From Pseudaestuariivita rosea (lineage in GTDB: Bacteria > Pseudomonadota > Alphaproteobacteria > Rhodobacterales > Rhodobacteraceae): a stretch of DNA of 64,000 nt. Every line of letters starts with the position of its first letter. Position 1 is the first letter of the stretch. Shown one piece after another: positions 43,733 to 52,426 of the stretch. The DNA is taken from the NCBI RefSeq assembly GCF_017592335.1, contig NZ_JACNMP010000009.1:62001-126000 (forward strand), written 5' to 3'. The notes beneath the pieces are model-generated. The model did not search any database. It saw only the letters and a program-made list of their open reading frames with translations, and was not told the origin of the DNA. Position numbers and translations under genes: made by a program.

Positions 43733-45438
43733 CAGTGGCTTTCCCGTGTGACAGGGCGTGTGTCTTTGCCGACAAGGAAATCCAGATCGGCCCCCTGATC
43801 AGCTTGCAGAACATGGTCCACATACATCTTGGCATAGCCTCGCGTATAGTGCGGCGGATCAGGTTGCCATGTGGCGCGACGGCTGCTCAGTTCGGCCCCA
43901 TCCACCAACAGATCCAGCGTGCCGTTGCTGGCCGATACACGGATGCGGTCGCCGGTTTTGACCAGTGCCAGCGGGCCACCCGCCTGGGCTTCGGGGCTGA
44001 CATGCAGGATCACGGTACCATAGGCCGTCCCTGACATCCGCGCGTCAGATATCCGGATCATGTCGCGGACGCCCTGCTGCACCAGCTTTTTCGGGATCGG
44101 CATATTGCCGACTTCGGGCATGCCGGGGTAGCCTTTTGGACCGCAGCCCTTGAGCACAAGGATTGTGTCTGCAGTCACTGGCAGATCATCGCGGTCGATG
44201 TTGGCTTTCACGTCTTCGATATTTTCGAAAACGTAAGCCTCACCTTCATGTTCGAGAAGTGCATCAGTTGCGGCTGAGGGCTTAATGATGGCCCCATTGG
44301 GCGCAAGGTTGCCACGCAGCACGCGCAGGCCCGCAGCGGGTTTCACCGGGGCATCAAAGGCATGGATTACGTCCCGGTTAAAGCATTCAGCACCGTCGGC
44401 GTAATGGCTGATATCGCCGCTCAGAATGGTGTTTGCGGGGCGCAGATGGTCTTTCAATTCGGCCAGAACGGCGGGGACGCCGCCTGCGTAACAAAAATCC
44501 TCCATCAGGTATTTGCCGGAGGGCATGCAGTTGACCAGCAAGGGGATATCGCTGCCGATTTCGAAATCGCTCAGCGTCAGATCAACACCTGCGCGGCCAG
44601 CCAGTGCCAGCAGGTGAACAACCGCGTTGGTTGACCCGCCGACAGCAGCATTCGCAATGATCGCGTTTTCGAACGCAGGTTTCGTCAGGACCTTCGATAA
44701 TCTCAGGTTTTCCTCAACCATCTCAACTATGCGCTTGCCGGTCAGATGGGCCAGCGCCATGCGGCGCGCGTCTACGGCGGGCAGGGCGGCGTTGGTGGGC
44801 AAGGACAGACCCATCGCTTCGACAATAGACGCCATGGTCGACGCGGTGCCCATGGTCATGCAGACGCCCGCGCTGCGCGACATACCGGATTCGGCGCTCA
44901 TGAAATCCTGCAGGGTCATTTCGCCCGCACGAACCGCTTCGGAAAACTTCCAGACGTCGGTGCCGCTGCCGATATCCTGACCGCGATATTTGCCGTTCAG
45001 CATCGGGCCTGAGCTGACGACGATACTGGGCAGATCAACGCTGGCCGCACCCATCAACTGGCCAGGTGTGGTCTTGTCGCAGCCACCAAGAAGGACAACG
45101 CCATCAATGCCGTAGGCGCGGATTGATTCCTCAACATCCATTGCCAACAGGTTGCGGAATAACATCGCCGTGGGCTTCATCTGTGTTTCACCCAGGGACA
45201 TGACGGGGAATTCGACGGGAAAGCCGCCCGCCTCCCACACGCCGCGTTTGACGCCTTTGGCCAGGTCGCGCAGGCCGCTATTGCAGGGGGTCAGTTCGGA
45301 CCATGTATTGCAAATGCCGATGATCGGGCGGCCATCGAAGGCGTGATCGGGAAAGCCTTGATTTTTCATCCAACTGCGATGGATGAAGCCGTCTTTGTCC
45401 AGTTTGCCGTACCAGGCTTTTGATCTGCGGGTGGTCAT
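43732..45438 (-). CDS. IlvD/Edd-family sugar-acid dehydratase (arabonate/galactonate type)
   Basis: A 568-residue Fe-S dehydratase of the IlvD/Edd family. The cluster-ligand Cys residues are in ELTPCNSGL, LLGGCDKTTPG and SAGVCMTMGTAS; ARMSGTAYGTVILHVSPE is the C-terminal family motif. It resembles L-arabinonate dehydratases rather than dihydroxy-acid dehydratases. With the lactonase, KDGal kinase and KDPGal aldolase it would convert galactonate (or arabinonate) to the 2-keto-3-deoxy acid. It overlaps the SDR gene by one base. The real substrate is inferred from the neighbours. Confidence 0.9.
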   Translation of the reverse strand: MTTRRSKAWYGKLDKDGFIHRSWMKNQGFPDHAFDGRPIIGICNTWSELTPCNSGLRDLAKGVKRGVWEAGGFPVEFPVMSLGETQMKPTAMLFRNLLAMDVEESIRAYGIDGVVLLGGCDKTTPGQLMGAASVDLPSIVVSSGPMLNGKYRGQDIGSGTDVWKFSEAVRAGEMTLQDFMSAESGMSRSAGVCMTMGTASTMASIVEAMGLSLPTNAALPAVDARRMALAHLTGKRIVEMVEENLRLSKVLTKPAFENAIIANAAVGGSTNAVVHLLALAGRAGVDLTLSDFEIGSDIPLLVNCMPSGKYLMEDFCYAGGVPAVLAELKDHLRPANTILSGDISHYADGAECFNRDVIHAFDAPVKPAAGLRVLRGNLAPNGAIIKPSAATDALLEHEGEAYVFENIEDVKANIDRDDLPVTADTILVLKGCGPKGYPGMPEVGNMPIPKKLVQQGVRDMIRISDARMSGTAYGTVILHVSPEAQAGGPLALVKTGDRIRVSASNGTLDLLVDGAELSSRRATWQPDPPHYTRGYAKMYVDHVLQADQGADLDFLVGKDTRPVTRESH

Positions 45439-45446
45439 TTATGGGT

Positions 45447-45480
45447 CCGCCTCCGGCGGGAGTATTTTGGGAACAATGAA
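45447..45480. repeat. short GC-hairpin intergenic element (CCGCC-TCC-GGCGG type)
   Basis: The 45-bp gap between the GH4 gene and the dehydratase gene holds CCGCC (45447-45451), TCC, GGCGG (45455-45459), then GGAGTATTTTGGGAACAATGAAG-like sequence. From memory, this pattern (CCGCCTCCGGCGGGAGTATTTT) recurs between genes in many Rhodobacteraceae genomes as a small dispersed element or terminator. Only one copy is seen in this window, so repetition within the genome cannot be shown here. Confidence 0.45.
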
Positions 45481-45483
45481 GGG

Positions 45484-46824
45484 TCAGGCGGCTTTGCGGG
45501 GGCGGGCCCAGTCAGGCAGCCAGTCGGCATGTGCCGCAAGCAGGTCAGTGATCAGGTCGCGGATCTGTCGCAGGTCCAGCTCGGCAGCAGTGTGGGGGTC
45601 CATATAGGCGGCGTGATAGATGTGGTCGATGTTTTCATCAAGAAGTGCGCGCACGGTCAGCTCTTGCACATTGATCTGGCTGCGCATGATCGCGGTCAAT
45701 TGCGGGGGCAGGTCGGTGACGGTGGTAGGCTGGATGCCGTTTGCGTCGACCAGGCAGGGAGTTTCGACCACGGCGCCCAGTGGCAGCGCGGGCAGTTGGC
45801 CGGTGTTGGGCAGATTGCCGTAGATCACATAGGGCGTGTTGGTGAGTTGTGCGTTCATGATCTCGGCCGCGAATTCGTGGCTTTTGGGCACATCGATGCT
45901 AGCCGCGGTCTTCAGGGTTTCGGCCTGGGTGGACCAGTTAGCGATCTGTTCTTCGCAACGTTTGGGGTATTCGTCCAGCGGGATACCGAATATTTCGATC
46001 AGGTCGGGGCGGTCTTGTTTGATAAACCAAGGCACGTATTCGGCCAGATGTTCCGAGGATTCAGTGCAGAAATAGCCAAAGTGATCCATCACCTCGTAGC
46101 GGACATGGTTGGGACAGCGGGGCATTAGCAGCGGCGGCTTGGGCAGGCGGCCGGTATGATACCCCGTGCGCAAATCGGGATACAGATCACGGCCCTGATG
46201 GGTGAGATCAAGGAAAAACGCGACATGGTTCACACCTGCGACGCGATAGCGGATTTCATGTTCGGGCAGATCCAGATCATGGGCGATTTCCTGAACGGTA
46301 TTCTGGACCGAATGGCACAACCCCACCTGTTTGATATCCGGATAGCGTTCCGCCAGCGCCCAGCAATTGATCGCCATTGGGTTGACGTATTGCAACAGCG
46401 TCGCGCCCGGACACACAGCGCGCATATCTTCAGCCACTTTCCACAGATGCGGGACCGTCCGAAGACCGCGCATGATACCCCCCACGCCGAGCGTATCGGC
46501 GATGGTCTGGCGCAGGTCGTATTGTTTGGGGATTTCGAAATCGGTGACGGTGCAGGGCTTATAGCCCCCAATCTGAAAGGCTGTGACGACAAAATCAGCG
46601 CCATTCAGGGCTGCGCGCTGATCAGAGTGGGTTTCAACCGTCGCATCGGTGTCCATCGTCGCGATCATCTTGCGGGCAACCAGCGCACTTTCCTCAAGCC
46701 GGGTCGCGTCGATGTCCATCAGGGCAAAGGTGGCATCACGCAGCGCATCGAAGTGCAGGCAGTCGCCCACGATGTTCTTCATGAAGATGGTCGAGCCAGC
46801 CCCGATAAACGCGATCTTGGTCAT
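45484..46824 (-). CDS. GH4-family alpha-galactosidase (MelA-like)
   Basis: NAD- and metal-dependent glycosidase of 446 residues. IGAGSTIFMKNIVGD is the NAD-binding start. LCHSVQN (Cys170, His171) and GVNH (His200) provide the metal site and the CHS motif characteristic of alpha-galactosidases in GH4. GH4 enzymes oxidise C3 of the sugar, eliminate, then re-add water. It is cytoplasmic, so it would cleave imported alpha-galactosides such as melibiose. The ATG overlaps the permease stop (ATGA), placing it directly after the importer genes. Confidence 0.93.
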   Translation of the reverse strand: MTKIAFIGAGSTIFMKNIVGDCLHFDALRDATFALMDIDATRLEESALVARKMIATMDTDATVETHSDQRAALNGADFVVTAFQIGGYKPCTVTDFEIPKQYDLRQTIADTLGVGGIMRGLRTVPHLWKVAEDMRAVCPGATLLQYVNPMAINCWALAERYPDIKQVGLCHSVQNTVQEIAHDLDLPEHEIRYRVAGVNHVAFFLDLTHQGRDLYPDLRTGYHTGRLPKPPLLMPRCPNHVRYEVMDHFGYFCTESSEHLAEYVPWFIKQDRPDLIEIFGIPLDEYPKRCEEQIANWSTQAETLKTAASIDVPKSHEFAAEIMNAQLTNTPYVIYGNLPNTGQLPALPLGAVVETPCLVDANGIQPTTVTDLPPQLTAIMRSQINVQELTVRALLDENIDHIYHAAYMDPHTAAELDLRQIRDLITDLLAAHADWLPDWARPRKAA

Positions 46825-47669
46825 TTGACTGCCCCCAGGGTTAGACCCGCGATGAAGTGCCTTTGCATCAGAAAGAACATCAAAACAGGCGGCAGGGCAG
46901 CCACAATACTGCCCGCTGACAGCATGTTATAGGCCACGCCGAACTGCGCGTTGAAGCTGGTGATGCCGGCGGTGACGGGCTGCGCACCAGGGCCTTGGGT
47001 CAGCACCACGGCCCAGAAATAATCGTTCCAGATGAAGGTAAATATCAGCACGCTGAGCGCGGCGATGGCTGGACGCATAATGGGCAGGACGATGTACCAG
47101 AAAATCTTGATTTCGCTGACCCCTTCAACCCGCGCGGCCTCGATCAGTTCATAGGGCAGCGCGCGGATGAAATTGCGCATGAACAGCGTGCAAAATCCCG
47201 TTTGGAACGCGACATGGAACAGGATCAGACCGGCCTTGGTGTCATAAAGGCCCAGATCAATCGTCAGATCGCGCACGGGCACCATCAGAATCTGGAAGGG
47301 CACGAAGTTCCCCGCGATGAACATGAAAAAGATCAGGAAGTTACCGCGGAATTTATAGACCCCAAGTGCGAAGCCCGTCATGCAGGACAAGGCCAGCGCG
47401 CCCAGAACGGTGGGGATGGTGATCAGCACCGAATTCAGCAGATAGCGCGGCATGTCGCTGTCAAAGAAGACGCGGGTATAGTTTGTGACCCCTTCGAAGG
47501 ATGAGGGCCAGCCCCAGTAGTTGCCCGTCGTGAAATCCGCCGCAGGTTTGACTGAGAAGATCGCGACTGCAATCAGCGGCAAAAGCCACAGGATCAGAGA
47601 GATCGGCAGAAGCGTTTTATATGTGATCTGCGCTGCGGGTGACGCTTTTTGTATGGGTCGCGGAAACAT
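46821..47669 (-). CDS. carbohydrate ABC transporter permease (MalG-like)
   Basis: Inner-membrane permease of 282 residues with six membrane helices. The EAA motif is YELIEAARVEGVSEIKIFWYIVLPIMRPAI. The N-terminus (KTLLPISLILWLLPLIAVAIFSVKPAADF) is typical of MalG/AraQ-type subunits. It pairs with the MalF-like permease at 48027-48968. The YjbR-like gene lies between the two permease genes. Confidence 0.93.
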   Translation of the reverse strand: MFPRPIQKASPAAQITYKTLLPISLILWLLPLIAVAIFSVKPAADFTTGNYWGWPSSFEGVTNYTRVFFDSDMPRYLLNSVLITIPTVLGALALSCMTGFALGVYKFRGNFLIFFMFIAGNFVPFQILMVPVRDLTIDLGLYDTKAGLILFHVAFQTGFCTLFMRNFIRALPYELIEAARVEGVSEIKIFWYIVLPIMRPAIAALSVLIFTFIWNDYFWAVVLTQGPGAQPVTAGITSFNAQFGVAYNMLSAGSIVAALPPVLMFFLMQRHFIAGLTLGAVK

Positions 47670-47670
47670 G

Positions 47671-48030
47671 TTAGCCCCCCTGACGCCCGGGAAGGGTGTC
47701 GCGCAGCTTTTTGGGCAAGGACTTACGGATGATGTCGTAGGATGCAGTCAGGCGGTGGGTGACCTCGTCAATATCAGTATCGGAAAACTGCAGCCGCACC
47801 CAGCTTTTGTGGAAATAGGGCGCGCGGATGGCTGCGGTGGTTTCAATCAGCATCTCGGCTGTAGCAACGTCCTGACATTTGACCGATACGCCGTTCATTT
47901 GACCGTCACCCCCAAAGCAAGCAAACATCTTGCCGCCGACCTTCCAACTGACCAATTCGGGCGGATGCGCCAACGTCGTACCGGTCAGGCCCGTGCAAAT
48001 CTGATCAACCTGATCGCGCGTCACGCTCAT
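47671..48030 (-). CDS. MmcQ/YjbR-family protein
   Basis: A 119-residue cytoplasmic protein of the MmcQ/YjbR family, a double-stranded-DNA-binding-like fold with no settled function. Typical features are LAHPPELVSWKVGGKMFACFGG and the YFHKSWVRLQF segment. I chose the ATG at 48030, overlapping the upstream permease stop (ATGA); a longer reading to 48060 lacks a site. It lies between the two permease genes and ends one base before the MalG-like gene starts. Confidence 0.85.
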   Translation of the reverse strand: MSVTRDQVDQICTGLTGTTLAHPPELVSWKVGGKMFACFGGDGQMNGVSVKCQDVATAEMLIETTAAIRAPYFHKSWVRLQFSDTDIDEVTHRLTASYDIIRKSLPKKLRDTLPGRQGG

Positions 48031-48968
48031 CCTGCGCGCTCCTCTTTGTACATAGACCACAGGAAATAGGCGATGAAGACCAGCATGATCAGGAACAGGA
48101 CCACCGCGATGGCCGAGGCATAGCCATATTGAAAGCCACGTTCGCTTAGGGATTTTTCCCAGACATAAAAGGACAGAACACGGGTGCTGCCAAAGGGGCC
48201 ACCATTCGTCATGATGCTGATCAGGTCAAACGACCGCAGCGCGCCGATGATCGTGACCACGAAGGCGATAAATGTCGCGGGTTTGAGTTGTGGCAGGATC
48301 ACATACCACAACATACGCGTCCCCTTGGCACCATCCAAACGCGCGGCCTCGACCTGTTCAGGATCAACAGCATTCAGCCCAGTCAGGTAGAGGATCATAC
48401 AATAAGCCGTTTGCGGCCACAGCCCCGCGACGATGATACCATACGTTGCCAGATCTGGGTCACCCAGCACGTTCAGTGGCCCCAGGCCGACCAAGCCCAG
48501 CATACTGTCCAAAAGGCCGTTGCTGGGCAGGTAAAACCACTGAAAGACCAGCCCCACAACCACCTGGCTGATCACGAACGGGAAGAAAAATAATGACTTA
48601 TAGATGCGAATGCCTACGACATTCTGGTTCAGGAACAAAGCGATGAACAATCCCGCTGGAATGGCCAACAGATAAAGCACCAGCCATTTCAGGTTGTTCC
48701 ACAGCGATATCTCGAAATTCCGATCACCCGCCAATTCAACGTAGTTCTGCACGCCGACATAGGTGCCTTGTTCGTGAATATCGCCCAGTCCGTTCCAGTC
48801 GTAAAGCGAGATATAAAAGCTCTGCGCGATGGGCCAGATAACATAGATCAGGAAAAACAGAATGCCCGGCAACAGAAACAGCCATGGCGCCAGCTTTAGC
48901 TGATTACGCTGGAACCATGATCTTTGGACCGGTTGATATGCACTTTGGGGAACGGCCGGCGTTTCCAT
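48027..48968 (-). CDS. carbohydrate ABC transporter permease (MalF/UgpA-like)
   Basis: Inner-membrane permease of 313 residues. An N-terminal cytoplasmic stretch is followed by APWLFLLPGILFFLIYVIWPI, and the EAA loop is VDPEQVEAARLDGAKGTRMLWYVILPQLKPATF. This class forms heterodimers with MalG-like subunits for oligosaccharide import. It follows the binding-protein gene by 65 bp, which contain a hairpin. Confidence 0.93.
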   Translation of the reverse strand: METPAVPQSAYQPVQRSWFQRNQLKLAPWLFLLPGILFFLIYVIWPIAQSFYISLYDWNGLGDIHEQGTYVGVQNYVELAGDRNFEISLWNNLKWLVLYLLAIPAGLFIALFLNQNVVGIRIYKSLFFFPFVISQVVVGLVFQWFYLPSNGLLDSMLGLVGLGPLNVLGDPDLATYGIIVAGLWPQTAYCMILYLTGLNAVDPEQVEAARLDGAKGTRMLWYVILPQLKPATFIAFVVTIIGALRSFDLISIMTNGGPFGSTRVLSFYVWEKSLSERGFQYGYASAIAVVLFLIMLVFIAYFLWSMYKEERAG

Positions 48969-49000
48969 CGGCGTTTATCCTGCCTGATTGCGGGTATGGG

Positions 49001-49024
49001 GGAAGGCGACCAATGCCGCCTTCC
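49001..49024 (-). promoter_or_regulatory. intercistronic hairpin after alpha-galactoside-binding-protein gene
   Basis: GGAAGGCG (49001-49008) pairs perfectly with CGCCTTCC (49017-49024) around an 8-base loop, starting 9 bp past the binding-protein stop. It lies upstream of the permease genes and probably raises binding-protein output relative to permease. Confidence 0.65.
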
Positions 49025-49033
49025 GGGTTTGGT

Positions 49034-50302
49034 TTAATAGATCGACTGACGCGCGGCTTCTAGCCGCTGCAGAATGTCCTCAAGATTGTCAGGGATGACC
49101 ATGAATTCCTGAAATCCCTCCATCGCGACACTGGCCATTTCGGCTGGTGCGTCGCGGTCAAAGAATTGCGCGATACCACCTGGGCTGTTGCTGCTGAGCA
49201 TTTCAAAACCCTGCTCCAGGAATTCATCCTGATCGATTGAGGATGACGCATTCACAGGCAGTTGGCCCAGATTTTCACCGTTGTTGATGATCGTTTGCTG
49301 TTCAGCCGAAACGACAAAGCGCAGGAATTCGCGCGCTGCTTCCTTGTTTTCAGCCTGTGAGGGGATGTGGAATGTATCGGTCGGCGCATCCTCGGCCTTT
49401 TCCAGTCCCGGGGTGATTTCAACGAACTGATAGAAGTCGATCTGATCGTCGGTCAAACCAGCCTCACGCATGTGGGCCACCGCAAAGTTACCCATCAGAT
49501 AAGCCGTTGCATCGCCATTGATCATAAAAGGCAATGCCTCTTGCCAGCTATAGGACTGGTGGTTGTCGATAAAGGCGCCCATATCGATCAGCTCGCGCCA
49601 GTTGGCAAAAGTCTGTTTCACACGGTCATCCGTCCAGGCAATTTCGCCGTTGGCCAGGGCCATGTGGAAATCAAAGCCATTCGTCCGCATGTTCAGATAG
49701 TCGAACCATCCACCGGCGGTCCACAGGAACTTGCTGCCGATGGTGTAGCACTTGCGACCGGAATCGAGGATCACCTGGCAGTTGGCCTTTTCCTCTTCCC
49801 ATGTAGTGGGTTCGGTCAGGCCAAGTTCGTTGAAGATATCTTCGCGATAATACACACCCCACTGATAGTAGGTGTAGGGCACGCCCCATTGCTTACCATC
49901 AATGGTCAATGCGCCTTTGGTTGAGGCAAGGTTTTCCGCAATCGCGGGTTCGGCCCACAGGTCAGATATATCCTCGAACAACCCGGCCTCGACATAAGGG
50001 CGCATGCGGTTGGCGGCGTACCATGTGGCCACATCGGGGGGATTTGCGGTCAGAAAGTTACGGATTTGCGTCTTGTAAGCCTCACGATCAATCACCGTTG
50101 TTTCAATGTTCAGATCAGGGTGCATTTCCTGAAACCGCGCGATCATCTCTTCCATCGTCGCGCGCGGTGCGGGGTTTGAGGTATCAAGGAAGATCCGCAG
50201 ATCACCGGTCAGTTTGTCGTCATGACCGCCAGCAATCGCCGACCCAGCCATAACGGCGGTCGTCGCCAGCGCAGCAATGGACGCTTTGAACATGGAATGC
50301 AT
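49034..50302 (-). CDS. carbohydrate ABC transporter substrate-binding protein (family 1)
   Basis: Periplasmic binding protein of 422 residues. The signal peptide ends GSAIAGG. The family-1 pattern includes APRATMEEMIARFQEMHPDLNIETTVIDREAYKTQIRNFL and WGVPYTYYQWGVYYREDIFNELGL. The ATG at 50302 is preceded by AGGGAGGATACC. It heads the operon with two permeases, YjbR, GH4 and the galactose catabolic genes. An alpha-galactoside ligand is inferred from the GH4 enzyme. Confidence 0.93.
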   Translation of the reverse strand: MHSMFKASIAALATTAVMAGSAIAGGHDDKLTGDLRIFLDTSNPAPRATMEEMIARFQEMHPDLNIETTVIDREAYKTQIRNFLTANPPDVATWYAANRMRPYVEAGLFEDISDLWAEPAIAENLASTKGALTIDGKQWGVPYTYYQWGVYYREDIFNELGLTEPTTWEEEKANCQVILDSGRKCYTIGSKFLWTAGGWFDYLNMRTNGFDFHMALANGEIAWTDDRVKQTFANWRELIDMGAFIDNHQSYSWQEALPFMINGDATAYLMGNFAVAHMREAGLTDDQIDFYQFVEITPGLEKAEDAPTDTFHIPSQAENKEAAREFLRFVVSAEQQTIINNGENLGQLPVNASSSIDQDEFLEQGFEMLSSNSPGGIAQFFDRDAPAEMASVAMEGFQEFMVIPDNLEDILQRLEAARQSIY

Positions 50303-50330
50303 GGTATCCTCCCTAGATGCTTGCATTCTG

Positions 50331-50347
50331 GTTTCATTATTTGAAAC
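50331..50347. promoter_or_regulatory. IclR-type operator candidate in divergent promoter region
   Basis: GTTTCA (50331-50336) and TGAAAC (50342-50347) form a perfect 6-bp inverted repeat with a 5-base spacer. It lies about 30 bp upstream of the binding-protein start and about 100 bp upstream of the IclR gene. A further TGAAAT half-site occurs at about 50362. Small A/T-rich dyads of this type are used by IclR-family regulators. Confidence 0.5.
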
Positions 50348-50447
50348 TTAGTTTTGTATATTGAAATCATAATGCCGACTCGCCTAGTGTTGTCAACAGG
50401 TCCAAAGCGAACCGGTCACAAATTCGCCGGACCTAAGGGAGGAACAG

Positions 50448-51251
50448 ATGACGACAGCCCAGCCGGGCGACGGCACCGTTGGAAAGGCATTGCAGGTTCT
50501 GGATCAGGTCGCGGGCTTTGGCCGCCCCGTGCGTTTTGGTGAACTGCTCGAAGGATCTGAGTTTCCCAAGGCCACGCTTTACCGCTTTGTCCAGACGCTG
50601 ACCAATCAGGGCATGCTGATGTTTGATCCTGACCGTCAGACATATGCGCTTGGGGTGCGGCTGGTGCGGCTGGCCCATGCGGCCTGGCAGCAATCCAGCC
50701 TGGCCCCGATCGCGCGGCCGCATCTGGATGCGCTCAGCCGGGACGTAGGTGAAACCGTCCATCTGGCACAGATCGACAATGCGCATGTGCTTTATGTCGA
50801 CAAAAGAAATGCCGCCGTACCGATTGAAATGTACAGTCAGGCAGGCAAGATAGGCCCCGCCTATTGCACCGGTGTCGGGAAGGTGATGCTGGCCTATCTG
50901 GCCGAAGATGAATTGCAGAAGATTTTGCCGCTTCAAGCGTTTCACCAATTCACGCCCACAACCTTGACGAATGAAACCGATCTGCGCGCCGAACTGCAGA
51001 ATATTCGCTCCAACGGCTATGGGTTCGACCGGGAAGAACACGAACCCGGAATCATATGCGTCGCCGTCCCGATCCTGTCAGCCCGCGGGCGGCTTTTAGG
51101 GGCCCTGTCGGTCACAAGCTCAACGGATCGAAGCTCACTGGCCACACTGGAACGGTGGGTTCCAAAAATCAGACAGACAGCCGATATGATCGCGGATGAA
51201 GTCCAGACCTGGCGCTTTCCCGATCAGACGGAAATGGAAACAAGGGGGTAG
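50448..51251 (+). CDS. IclR-family transcriptional regulator
   Basis: A 267-residue regulator. The N-terminal winged helix (GTVGKALQVLDQVAGFGRPVRFGELLEGSEFPKATLYRFVQTL) is followed by the IclR effector domain (YVDKRNAAVPIEMYSQAGKIGPAYCTGVGKVMLAYL, EEHEPGIICVAVPILS). A strong AAGGGAGGAAC precedes the ATG. It is divergent from the alpha-galactoside operon and co-directional with the transporter ATPase 4 bp downstream. It probably controls both, with a galactose-derived sugar acid as effector; the effector is inference. Confidence 0.94.
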   Translation: MTTAQPGDGTVGKALQVLDQVAGFGRPVRFGELLEGSEFPKATLYRFVQTLTNQGMLMFDPDRQTYALGVRLVRLAHAAWQQSSLAPIARPHLDALSRDVGETVHLAQIDNAHVLYVDKRNAAVPIEMYSQAGKIGPAYCTGVGKVMLAYLAEDELQKILPLQAFHQFTPTTLTNETDLRAELQNIRSNGYGFDREEHEPGIICVAVPILSARGRLLGALSVTSSTDRSSLATLERWVPKIRQTADMIADEVQTWRFPDQTEMETRG

Positions 51252-51255
51252 GTCG

Positions 51256-52311
51256 ATGTCCGGTGTGACGCTGAATAACGTGATCAAGCGATACGGTAAT
51301 GTGCAGGTGGTCCACGGCATTGATCTGCAGATCGATGATGGTGAGTTTTGCGTTTTCGTTGGCCCCTCGGGCTGCGGTAAGTCGACGCTGCTGCGGATGG
51401 TTGCGGGGCTTGAGGAAACGACCGAAGGTCAGATCAACATCGGCCCCCGCGATGTGACGCATATGGACCCGGCCCAGCGCGGCGTTGCGATGGTGTTTCA
51501 GACCTATGCGCTTTACCCGCATATGACGGTGGAACAGAATATGGGCTTCGGCCTGAAAATGAATGGCCATCCATCGCGGGAAATCCAAGAAAAGGTGCGC
51601 GAGGCCAGCAGTATTCTGAAACTGGACGATTATCTGGACCGCAAGCCCAAGGCCCTGTCAGGCGGGCAGCGCCAACGGGTTGCGATCGGTCGTGCGATTG
51701 TACGGGGGCCTGAGGTGTTCCTGTTTGATGAACCGCTTTCGAACCTTGACGCCGAACTGCGGGTCGAGATGCGGGTCGAGATTGCCCGCCTTCACAACGA
51801 AATCGGCGCCACAATGATCTACGTCACCCATGATCAGGTCGAGGCGATGACGCTGGCGGACAAAATCGTTGTCCTGCGGTCGGGTCGGATCGAACAGGTC
51901 GGTGCGCCGATGGATCTGTATCGCGACCCGGACAACAAATTCGTCGCGGGCTTTATCGGTTCGCCAGCGATGAATTTCCTCGACGGCCAAGTGGCAGGCG
52001 GTGCAGTGACCGTGCCGGGGCTGGATCAGACCGTGCAAATGAACCTTACCCTACCCGCTAATGAGACGCGCGTTTCATTAGGCCTGCGCCCCGAGCATCT
52101 TGAAATCATTCCTGGCGAGACACACCAGGTCGAACTGACCGAAGCGCTTGGTGGTGTGTCCTATGCCTATCTTGTCGCTTCGACCGGCGAACGCTTGATT
52201 GTCGAAGAACGGGGCGACCAACGCTCAAAAATCGGCGATACTGTCGGCCTGCAATTCGACCCCGCCCGAGCGATGCTGTTTGACACAGAAAGCGAAGCCA
52301 GGATCAGGTGA
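51256..52311 (+). CDS. carbohydrate ABC transporter ATP-binding protein (UgpC/MsmX-like)
   Basis: ATPase of 351 residues in the CUT1 class. Walker A GPSGCGKST, Q-loop VFQTYALYPHMTV, signature LSGGQRQR, Walker B VFLFDEPLSNLDAELR and the C-terminal OB-fold regulatory domain (LGLRPEHLEII) are present. I chose the ATG at 51256, 5 bp after the IclR stop; the longer reading overlaps the IclR gene. It should energise the divergent importer at 46821-50302, since no other ATPase is encoded there. Confidence 0.94.
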   Translation: MSGVTLNNVIKRYGNVQVVHGIDLQIDDGEFCVFVGPSGCGKSTLLRMVAGLEETTEGQINIGPRDVTHMDPAQRGVAMVFQTYALYPHMTVEQNMGFGLKMNGHPSREIQEKVREASSILKLDDYLDRKPKALSGGQRQRVAIGRAIVRGPEVFLFDEPLSNLDAELRVEMRVEIARLHNEIGATMIYVTHDQVEAMTLADKIVVLRSGRIEQVGAPMDLYRDPDNKFVAGFIGSPAMNFLDGQVAGGAVTVPGLDQTVQMNLTLPANETRVSLGLRPEHLEIIPGETHQVELTEALGGVSYAYLVASTGERLIVEERGDQRSKIGDTVGLQFDPARAMLFDTESEARIR

Positions 52312-52426
52312 CAAATACCCGATATGATACGCTTAGCCGACATCGCACCAATAAAGTCGCGCGAAATTCATTGTTGCCCAAATACTCACGACGCATTACC
52401 TGCCATCGCTGTCCTGCAGTCAGGAC

